Assembly: GCA_003021755.1 (NCBI GenBank)
Contig: PXQZ01000128.1
Span: forward strand, 1-17,202
Direction of reading: 5' to 3'
Length of the DNA: 17,202 bases
Source: Halobacteriales archaeon QH_8_67_36
Lineage (GTDB): Archaea > Halobacteriota > Halobacteria > Halobacteriales > Haloarculaceae
The notes under the pieces are model-generated. The model saw only the letters and a program-made list of their open reading frames with translations. It ran no database searches and was not told the DNA's origin. The stretch's first letter is position 1; each line of letters opens with the position of its first letter. The position numbers were made by a program, and so were the translations under genes. Shown one piece after another: positions 7,241 through 12,718 of the stretch.

Positions 7241-8416
7241 TCAGTCGTCGGCGGCCGGTGGTGCCGGTTCTACCGGTTCGGCGGAGTCGGCTTCCAGCGC
7301 GGCCAGGCAGTCGAGCCAGTCGCGCATGTACTCCCCGCAGTGGTTGAGGAAGGCGCCGTTCTCCCACTCGGCGTAGTCGCCTTCGGCGAGGCGGTCCGCC
7401 ATGGCCTCGAACACCTCGCGGTAGGAGTCCGCGTCGCCGCCGACGGCGTCGACCTCCTCCCAGACGTGTTCGTTCAGTTCGAGGCCGTGGACCTCGTTCG
7501 TCAGGTCCGAGAAGGTCGAGCGGGGCGCCTTGTTGTGTTCACACAGCGGGTTGCCGTTGTATATCTTCCCACCCAGCACGTCGCAAGCACGCTTGAGGAA
7601 CAGGCCCGACCAGATGTCGTCGAACCGGCCCACGTCCCACTCGTTGTCGTCCATCGGCAGCTGGTAGAAGGCGGGGACGACCTCGCGGCGGAAGGCGAGG
7701 TTCATCGAGCAGACGGTGAGGTAGTGGCCTTCGGCGGCAACGAAGTCGCCGTCGAAGTCGGCGTCGGAGGTCCGGGTTCGGGCCTGGCCCTGCAGGTCGC
7801 CGTCCATCAGGATGCGGACGGCGTCGAGGTCGGGGACGTTCGTCCACAGCCCCTGGGAGGCGACGACGCGCTCGACGTCGGCCGTGTCCGTTTCGACCGT
7901 CTCGTCCATCGCGGCGTAGGGGTAGCCACGGGGGTAGAGCCCGTGGTCGTCCTCGTTCTGGTAGAGGACGTTCACCCAGTTCTCGTCGGAGCGGACCCGC
8001 TCCACTTCGCCCTCGAAGGCGAGGTTGTCCATGTGTGTCCCGAAGAAGTCCATGTCGTCGTGGGGCGCGGTGTCGTCGTCGATGAAGACGCCATAGTCGT
8101 AGTCGTGCGCCCACAGGTACAGCAGGCCGAAGGAGGTCTGGGCGTGGCTGGCCGCGGGAACGAGATGGGAGAACTCGCCGACGTCCTGCTCGTCGTACCA
8201 CTCCTTGCGGGCCTCGCCGTCGAAGACGATGCCGTCGACGTTTTCCTCGTCGAGCATCGCCTGCATCGACTCGGTGTCACAGAAGTCCTCGGTGATGAGG
8301 ACTACGAACAGCCGGTCCAGGTCGAACCCGTGGTCGCGGGCGTTGGCGAAGTACTCCCGCATACAGTCCGGGTTCCGTATCGTCGGAACCATCACGCAGA
8401 TGTCCTGTCTCGTCAT
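7241..8416 (-). CDS. Reversibly glycosylated polypeptide / UDP-arabinopyranose mutase family protein
   Basis: This 391-residue protein matches the plant RGP/UAM family (PF03214, often called alpha-1,4-glucan-protein synthase). The diagnostic blocks come in the plant order: FIDDDTAP with acidic triad 113-115, RGYP at 163-166, ASQGLWTNVPD at 186-196, CSMNLAF at 236-242, and GRFDDIWSG at 263-271. Plant enzymes interconvert the pyranose and furanose forms of UDP-arabinose and become reversibly glycosylated on an Arg in the RGYP block; that Arg is kept (R163). There is no signal or membrane segment, so it is cytoplasmic. The C-terminal 90 residues are acidic and end in a Pro/Glu tail. It is a single gene with its own iron-type operator 11 bases upstream. 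The sugar substrate here is unknown. Confidence 0.82.
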   Translation of the reverse strand: MTRQDICVMVPTIRNPDCMREYFANARDHGFDLDRLFVVLITEDFCDTESMQAMLDEENVDGIVFDGEARKEWYDEQDVGEFSHLVPAASHAQTSFGLLYLWAHDYDYGVFIDDDTAPHDDMDFFGTHMDNLAFEGEVERVRSDENWVNVLYQNEDDHGLYPRGYPYAAMDETVETDTADVERVVASQGLWTNVPDLDAVRILMDGDLQGQARTRTSDADFDGDFVAAEGHYLTVCSMNLAFRREVVPAFYQLPMDDNEWDVGRFDDIWSGLFLKRACDVLGGKIYNGNPLCEHNKAPRSTFSDLTNEVHGLELNEHVWEEVDAVGGDADSYREVFEAMADRLAEGDYAEWENGAFLNHCGEYMRDWLDCLAALEADSAEPVEPAPPAADD

Positions 8417-8427
8417 ATCGCCGAGTT

Positions 8428-8443
8428 TTTAGGCCACCCTAAA
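8428..8443. promoter_or_regulatory. DtxR-type iron operator 2, before the RGP-like gene
   Basis: TTTAGG-CCAC-CCTAAA is a perfect 6-4-6 inverted repeat ending 11 bases before the ATG at 8416. Placement is almost identical to operator 1, with the distal half at about -22 to -27, overlapping the expected TATA box. The arms are identical to operators 1 and 3 while the four-base spacer differs, which argues that the arms are what is selected. Confidence 0.78.
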
Positions 8444-8490
8444 GAGCGTTCCGTTTCAGGCCGACCAAACAATATCCGTCGGTCCCTAAT

Positions 8491-8566
8491 GTTTCCCACG
8501 CGGGTGATTTCGTTCCCGTCGCGGGTGAGAGACGTCCTGTTCGTAACGTTCCCACGGCGGTGGGTA
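8491..8566. repeat. Three related TTCCC...GGGT hairpin motifs upstream of the dehydrogenase operon
   Basis: Copies lie at 8491-8507 (GTTTCCCACGCGGGTGA), 8512-8528 (GTTCCCGTCGCGGGTGA) and 8548-8566 (GTTCCCACGGCGGTGGGTA). The second contains CCCG-TCG-CGGG and the third CCCAC-GGCG-GTGGG as perfect short stems; the first is imperfect. The TTCCC cores are 20 and 36 bases apart. They lie upstream of the candidate TATA box, the usual place for an activator or repressor site. Confidence 0.45.
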
Positions 8567-8620
8567 GCCTCGTTTAAGCCGAACTATTATCTGGCTGTGC
8601 TCTGGGTCACTAGTCGAGCA

Positions 8621-8659
8621 ATGACTACACGAATCGGCGGGGGTCGTTCTACGGGATGA
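8621..8659 (+). other. Possible 12-codon leader frame overlapping the dehydrogenase start (ATGA)
   Basis: ATG 8621 opens a frame reading MTTRIGGGRSTG and closing at TGA 8657-8659, which overlaps the ATG of the dehydrogenase at 8656. The ATGA joint is the same translational-coupling arrangement seen elsewhere in the window. It could be chance; basic rather than acidic content argues against an ordinary haloarchaeal protein. Confidence 0.25.
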
Positions 8660-9360
8660 ACCTCGACGGGCGCGGCATCGCGACCGACCTCGGCGACCAC
8701 GGGGCCAACGTCGTGGTCAACTACCGCTCCTCGGAGGCCGAGGCCAGGGCGGTCGTCGAGGAGATACGCGAGAGCGGCGGCGACGCCATCGCCGCACAGG
8801 CCGACGTGGCCGCGGCCGAGGCGGTGCAGGCGATGCGCGAGCGAGTCACCGACGAGTTCGGCAGCGTCGACGTGCTCGTCAACAACGCCGGCATCACCAT
8901 CGACAAGAAGTTCGAGAACATGACCCGAAAGGACTGGGACGCGGTGATGAACGTCAACCTCGGGGGCGTGTTCAACTGCACCGACGCCTTCTACGAGGAC
9001 CTCAAGCGCGCGGACCACGGGCGCCTCATCAACGTCTCCAGCGTCGTGGGCCAGCAGGGCAACATCGGCCAGGCCAACTACGCCACCACCAAGTCGGGGC
9101 TCTTTGGCTTTACCCGAACGCTGGCGCTCGAACTCGCTCACACCGGCGCCACCGCGAACTGCGTGGCACCGGGATTCGTCGGGACGGACATGCTGGAGGA
9201 GGTGCCCGAGCGCGTACAGGAGAAGATCCTTCGGGAGATACCGTTAGATCGGTTCGCGACGGTCGAGGACATCGCGGGCATCGTCCGCTTCGTCGCGAGC
9301 GAGGAATCGAGCTACATGACCGGACAGGTACTCGGCGTCAACGGCGGGATGGAGTGGTAA
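8656..9360 (+). CDS. Short-chain dehydrogenase/reductase (3-oxoacyl reductase, FabG/PhaB-like) lacking the cofactor glycine motif
   Basis: From residue 6 on, the 234-residue protein is a classical SDR of the FabG/PhaB acetoacetyl-reductase type: NNAG at 76-79, N101, S129 in NVSSVVG, Y142 and K146 in the YxxxK motif, PGF at 172-174 and a C-terminal VNGG. The first strand and the TGxxxGIG loop that bind NAD(P)H, normally right after an N-terminus such as MNLDG, are missing: LDG runs straight into RGIATDLGDHG. About 13 residues (39 bases) seem lost near 8670/8671; adding them would restore the usual 247. No upstream in-frame start can supply them, because TAG lies at 8611 and the intervening frame has no such motif. 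pccB starts one base after the stop. Probably inactive as read, unless the sequence is in error. Confidence 0.8.
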   Translation: MNLDGRGIATDLGDHGANVVVNYRSSEAEARAVVEEIRESGGDAIAAQADVAAAEAVQAMRERVTDEFGSVDVLVNNAGITIDKKFENMTRKDWDAVMNVNLGGVFNCTDAFYEDLKRADHGRLINVSSVVGQQGNIGQANYATTKSGLFGFTRTLALELAHTGATANCVAPGFVGTDMLEEVPERVQEKILREIPLDRFATVEDIAGIVRFVASEESSYMTGQVLGVNGGMEW

Positions 9361-9361
9361 C

Positions 9362-10942
9362 ATGAGCGAACAGGACGAACCGGAGACGGAGACGACGGCC
9401 GACGACCCCATCGAAAAACTCCGAGCGAAACGCCGGGAGGCCGAACTCGGCGGGGGCGAGTCACGCATCGAGTCCCAACACGAGAAAGGGAAGATGACCG
9501 CCCGCGAGCGCATCGACTTCCTGGTCGACGACGACTCGTTCACCGAGGTCGACCCGTTCGTCGAACACCGCTCGACGAACTTCGGGATGGCCGAAAAGAA
9601 GTTCCCGGGCGACGCCGTCGTCACCGGCTACGGCGAGGTCGACGGCCGCAAAGTGTTCCTCTTCGCCCACGACTTCACCGTTCTCGGCGGGTCGGTCGGC
9701 GAGGTGGTCGCCGACAAGATATGCAAGGTGATGGACAAGGCCATCGAGAACGGCGTCCCCGTCATCGGGCTGAACGACTCCGGTGGCGCCCGGATTCAGG
9801 AGGGGGTCGACTCGCTGGTCGGCTTCGCCAAGATCTTCGAGCGCAACACGAAAGCCAGCGGGCTCATTCCCCAGATATCGGCCATCATGGGGCCGTGTGC
9901 CGGCGGGGCCACCTACTCGCCCGCGCTGACGGACTTCACCTTCATGGTGCAAGACACTAGCCACATGTTCATCACCGGGCCGAACGTGATCGAGACGGTC
10001 ACGGGTGAACAGGTCTCGAAGGAGGAACTGGGTGGAGCCGGTTCCCACTCCACGAAATCGGGGGTCGCGCACTTTTCGTGTCCCTCCGAGGAGGAGGCCT
10101 TGGAGAACATCCGCCGCCTGCTCTCCTATCTCCCCCAGAACAACATGGAGGACCCGCCGCGGGTCCAGCCGTGGGACGACCCCGACAGAGCGGTGCCCGA
10201 AGTCACCGACATCGTCCCCTCCGCGCCCCGGAAACCTTACGACATGTCGAACGTCGTCGGGCGCATCGTCGACGAGGAGTCGTTGTTCGAGGTCCACGGC
10301 AACTGGGCGCGCAACGTCATCACCGGCTTCGCCCGGATGGACGGCCAGTCGGTGGGTATCGTCGCCAACCAGCCCCGGGTGAGCGCGGGGACGCTTGACA
10401 TCGACGCCGCCGAGAAGGGGGCCCGGTTCGTCCGGTTCTGTGACTCGTTCAACGTTCCCATCCTCACGTTCGTCGACGTACCCGGCTTCATGCCCGGCAC
10501 CGACCAGGAGCACAACGGCATCATCAGGCGGGGCGCGAAGCTCATCTACGCCTACGCCGAGGCGACGGTGCCGCTGCTGTCGGTGGTGGTCCGGAAGGCG
10601 TACGGCGGCGCCTACATCGTCATGTCCTCGAAGTTCCTCGGCAGCGACGTGAACTACGCCTGGCCCGGCTCCGAGATGGCGGTGCTGGGCCCGCGCGGGG
10701 CGGTCAACATCCTCTACCGCAACGAGATAGCCGACGCCGACGACCCCGATGCCCGGCGCCAGGAGCTGATGGACGACTTCCGCGAGGAGTTCGCCAACCC
10801 CTACGGCCCGGCCAAGCGGGGCTATCTGGACGACGTCATCGAACCGAAGGACACGCGCAAGCGCCTCATTGACGACCTGGACCTGCTCAAGCGCAAGCGC
10901 GAGGACAGCCCGCCGAAAGACCACGGCAACATCCCACTGTAA
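9362..10942 (+). CDS. pccB: Acyl-CoA (propionyl/acetyl-CoA) carboxylase carboxyltransferase subunit
   Basis: The 526-residue length and the whole motif series fit the beta subunit of biotin-dependent acyl-CoA carboxylases (crotonase-like carboxyltransferase). It carries carboxyl from biotin to the alpha carbon of acyl-CoA. The two oxyanion-hole blocks are visible: NDSGGARIQEG at 138-148 in the N-lobe and KAYGGAYIVMSSK at 412-424 in the C-lobe, plus MGPCAGGATYSPA and NYAWPGSEMAVLG. The residue known to tune acyl length in Streptomyces (Asp in PccB, Ile in AccB) is Ile419. The gene starts one base after the dehydrogenase and its TAA overlaps the ATG of pccX. The biotin carboxylase/carrier subunit is not in the window and must be elsewhere. 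Confidence 0.93.
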   Translation: MSEQDEPETETTADDPIEKLRAKRREAELGGGESRIESQHEKGKMTARERIDFLVDDDSFTEVDPFVEHRSTNFGMAEKKFPGDAVVTGYGEVDGRKVFLFAHDFTVLGGSVGEVVADKICKVMDKAIENGVPVIGLNDSGGARIQEGVDSLVGFAKIFERNTKASGLIPQISAIMGPCAGGATYSPALTDFTFMVQDTSHMFITGPNVIETVTGEQVSKEELGGAGSHSTKSGVAHFSCPSEEEALENIRRLLSYLPQNNMEDPPRVQPWDDPDRAVPEVTDIVPSAPRKPYDMSNVVGRIVDEESLFEVHGNWARNVITGFARMDGQSVGIVANQPRVSAGTLDIDAAEKGARFVRFCDSFNVPILTFVDVPGFMPGTDQEHNGIIRRGAKLIYAYAEATVPLLSVVVRKAYGGAYIVMSSKFLGSDVNYAWPGSEMAVLGPRGAVNILYRNEIADADDPDARRQELMDDFREEFANPYGPAKRGYLDDVIEPKDTRKRLIDDLDLLKRKREDSPPKDHGNIPL

Positions 10943-11265
10943 TGTCGTCACTGGAAGAGCCCGACGACGGGGGCGAGCGAGCGGAGACGGCACCGACGGA
11001 CGACGCGGCCGCGGAGCCAACGGTGACGGTGTCCGTCCCGAGCGACGCGACGGAGGCCGAGGCGGCGGCCATCTCGGCGGCCGTCAGCGCGCACATCACC
11101 GACCGACAGCGGGCCGCCGCGGCGACAGTGGCTGCGAGCGAGTCGCCCGATTACGTCGACGAGTGGACGCTCGCGGGCCGGCTCGCCCGCTTCGGGAAGG
11201 AGCGTCGACCCCGGAACGTCGAGCGGGGCGAGGAGTGGAAGGCGGCGGCGCGAGCGCGCTACTGA
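10942..11265 (+). CDS. pccX: PccX-like small (epsilon-type) subunit of acyl-CoA carboxylase
   Basis: The 107-residue protein has an acidic low-complexity N-terminus (about 1-25), a beta strand TVTVSVPS, an Ala-rich helix EAAAISAAVSAHITD, and the C-terminal pattern WTLAGRLARFG...EEWKAAARARY. That helix-plus-W...R layout is shared by the epsilon subunits of actinobacterial acyl-CoA carboxylases and by PccX, the third subunit reported for the Haloferax mediterranei propionyl-CoA carboxylase. Position supports it: the ATG shares its A with the pccB stop codon. The role is to stabilise or activate the carboxylase complex. It converges on the zinc-ribbon gene, and the two coding ends overlap by seven bases. 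The family is short and variable, so the assignment leans on context. Confidence 0.75.
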   Translation: MSSLEEPDDGGERAETAPTDDAAAEPTVTVSVPSDATEAEAAAISAAVSAHITDRQRAAAATVAASESPDYVDEWTLAGRLARFGKERRPRNVERGEEWKAAARARY

Positions 11266-11441
11266 GAGAGCTCCCGCAGCAGCTCCAGGTCGCGGGTGGT
11301 CTTCATGAACTCCGAGAGCGACCGCTCGGCGTCACAGCCATCACAGGTGAACGCCGTATCGGGGCTCGGGAGGTCCGTCGGCGTCGATTCCCAGTGTTTG
11401 GTGCAATCGGGACAGCGTAGCTGTAGCCAGGCCTCCTGCAT
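11259..11441 (-). CDS. Small zinc-ribbon protein (60 aa)
   Basis: Two CxxC knuckles, C10-C13 (CPDC) and C33-C36 (CDGC), separated by a 19-residue loop, mark a single zinc ribbon; an acidic helix follows to the C-terminus. Such one-domain proteins are common in haloarchaea, and no enzymatic residues are visible; binding to nucleic acid or protein is only a guess. The start at 11441 is supported by a TATA-like ATATAT at 11467-11472, about 28 bases upstream, the spacing of a leaderless transcript. A palindrome lies immediately upstream of the start. Its 3' end overlaps pccX by seven bases on the opposite strand. Confidence 0.78.
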   Translation of the reverse strand: MQEAWLQLRCPDCTKHWESTPTDLPSPDTAFTCDGCDAERSLSEFMKTTRDLELLRELSQ

Positions 11442-11442
11442 G

Positions 11443-11455
11443 TGTCAGTGTGACA
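11443..11455. promoter_or_regulatory. Short palindrome next to the start of the zinc-ribbon gene
   Basis: TGTCA-GTG-TGACA is a perfect 5-3-5 inverted repeat one base upstream of the ATG at 11441, between that start and its TATA box. It could be an autoregulatory operator. A second GTGTCA lies at 11476-11481. Confidence 0.35.
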
Positions 11456-11466
11456 ATGGCACGTCC

Positions 11467-11472
11467 ATATAT
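11467..11472 (-). promoter_or_regulatory. TATA box of the zinc-ribbon gene
   Basis: ATATAT is centred about 28 bases upstream of the ATG at 11441 on the minus strand and is the clearest A/T-rich core element in the gap. The spacing predicts a leaderless mRNA. Confidence 0.5.
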
Positions 11473-11494
11473 CTTGTGTCACTCGTGAACACGA

Positions 11495-11510
11495 TTTAGG
11501 GTCGCCTAAA
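11495..11510. promoter_or_regulatory. DtxR-type iron operator 3 (distal copy before the chelate importer)
   Basis: TTTAGG-GTCG-CCTAAA is a perfect 6-4-6 inverted repeat, with its near edge 40 bases before the ATG at 11551. It is about 53 bases upstream of the divergent zinc-ribbon start, upstream of that gene's TATA box, so it could affect both directions. Confidence 0.75.
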
Positions 11511-11529
11511 GACAGCAACCTTTTTCCGT

Positions 11530-11545
11530 ATTAGGTAAGCCTAAA
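11530..11545. promoter_or_regulatory. DtxR-type iron operator 4 (proximal copy before the chelate importer)
   Basis: ATTAGG-TAAG-CCTAAA has a perfect 5-4-5 core (TTAGG/CCTAA) with one mismatch in the outer pair. The inner 14 bases differ from the bacterial DtxR consensus TTAGGTTAGCCTAA at one position. It ends five bases before the ATG, close to or over the transcription start; the T-run at 11521-11525 between operators 3 and 4 lies at the expected TATA distance. Confidence 0.72.
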
Positions 11546-11550
11546 GTCGT

Positions 11551-12711
11551 ATGGAACGCCGAAAGTTCATCCGGGCGACCGGAGTCGCTCTCACGGGGGC
11601 TGTCGCCGGCTGTGGCGCGTTCCCGCCGGGGGACGACTCGGACGGGAACCAGGCGACCACGGAACGGGCGACATCCGGCCCCATCGAGGAGGACATAGCG
11701 AACCCGGAGACGGCGACGGACGGCTCCTACTCGGTGTCGATCGAGCCGATGGGCGAGGTCACGTTCGACGCCGTCCCGGAGACGTGGGTCGGCAACAACG
11801 GAAGCTGGGCCGACATGGCGCTCGCGCTGGGGATGGAACCGCCGGAAGCGGTCTGGCTTCCCTCCCGATACCACACGAACTACTACGCCGACATCCCGAA
11901 CGTGTCGGTCGACGGGTCGAACATCGACGCGCTGTACTCCGACGGCGTCAGCAAGGAGCAGTTCTACCGGTTCGACGGGGACGTTCACATCATCGACCCC
12001 AACTTCCTGCAGAACCGGTACAGCGGCTGGGAGGACTCCGATATCGACGACGTCGCGGCGATCGCCCCGTTCTTCGGTAACAGCAGCTTCACGCACAACT
12101 ACGCCTGGCACGAGGGGTACCGCTACTACACCATCGAAGAGGCGTTCGCCAAACTCGCCCGGGTGTTCCACCGAGCGGAGTACTACAACGCGATGGCGTC
12201 GGTCCGCAACGAGTTCATCGCGAACCTCTCCGACGTCGTCCCCTCCGACGCCGCGGACCGCCCCGACGTCGCGAACGTCTGGGGGGGCGACCAACCCGAA
12301 TCGTTCTACCCGTACCACATCGGGCAGGGAACGTCCTACCGCCAGCTACGTGACCTCCAGGTCGGCGACGCCCTCGCGAAGGCCGGCGTGCCGGACTTCT
12401 ACGACACCCGCGGGCAGATAGACTACGAAACGCTTCTCGACGCCGACCCGGACGTGCTGTTGGTCCGCGGCCACGAGAGCAAGTCCCGCGCGGAGTTCGA
12501 GGACCAGGTCGTCTCGTACATGGAGAACGACGACACCGCGAGCACGCTGCGAGCCGTCCAAAACGGCGATGTCTACCGCGGCGGGCCGCTCTACCAGGGC
12601 CCCATCACGAACATGGTCGTCGCCGAGCGGCAGGCCCGGCAGCTATACGACACCGACGCGGAACTGTTCGACAGACAGCGCGTGGGTGAAATCGTCAACG
12701 GGAACCTGTAG
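11551..12711 (+). CDS. Iron-chelate/siderophore-type ABC transporter substrate-binding lipoprotein, Tat-exported
   Basis: The 386-residue protein begins with a Tat motif (RRKFIR, residues 3-8), a hydrophobic core and a lipobox AVAGC ending in C21, then a charged linker rich in Thr and Gly to about residue 65. The rest fits the cluster of helical-backbone binding proteins (PF01497, BtuF/FhuD/FepB), with an N-lobe starting near VPETWVGNNGSWADMALALG and a C-lobe with the usual late motif ALAKAGV...DADPDVLLVRG and AVQNGDVYRGG. It would capture a ligand at the outer face for the FecCD-type permease eight codonless bases downstream. Two iron-type operators in front make a ferric chelate or siderophore the likely cargo rather than cobalamin. 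Haem cannot be excluded. Confidence 0.85.
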   Translation: MERRKFIRATGVALTGAVAGCGAFPPGDDSDGNQATTERATSGPIEEDIANPETATDGSYSVSIEPMGEVTFDAVPETWVGNNGSWADMALALGMEPPEAVWLPSRYHTNYYADIPNVSVDGSNIDALYSDGVSKEQFYRFDGDVHIIDPNFLQNRYSGWEDSDIDDVAAIAPFFGNSSFTHNYAWHEGYRYYTIEEAFAKLARVFHRAEYYNAMASVRNEFIANLSDVVPSDAADRPDVANVWGGDQPESFYPYHIGQGTSYRQLRDLQVGDALAKAGVPDFYDTRGQIDYETLLDADPDVLLVRGHESKSRAEFEDQVVSYMENDDTASTLRAVQNGDVYRGGPLYQGPITNMVVAERQARQLYDTDAELFDRQRVGEIVNGNL

Positions 12712-12718
12712 CCCCGCC

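Larger units (their letters stand above)
8417..8655. other. Divergent intergenic region between the RGP-like gene and the dehydrogenase operon
   Basis: The left third holds iron operator 2 for the leftward gene. The middle (8491-8566) holds three related hairpin-like motifs. The right part has an A/T-rich patch CTATTATCT at 8584-8592, a candidate TATA box for the rightward operon with a start near 8612-8616, followed by a 12-codon open frame ending on the start codon at 8656. I see no other gene in it. Confidence 0.5.

Noticed and set aside
8482..8490. CCCTAAT near the RGP-like gene as a fifth iron site
   Set aside because: Only a half-site: no TTAGG lies four bases to its left.
9461..11020. 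520-codon minus-strand frame opposite pccB
   Set aside because: Shadow of a strongly conserved gene; the product is repetitive Val/Asp/Gly/Arg sequence without recognisable domains.
12569..12718. Upstream in-frame start for the FecCD-type permease
   Set aside because: The extra 50 residues lie inside the binding-protein gene and have Ser/Thr/Arg shadow composition; ATG 12719 gives an acidic N-terminus and a normal first helix.
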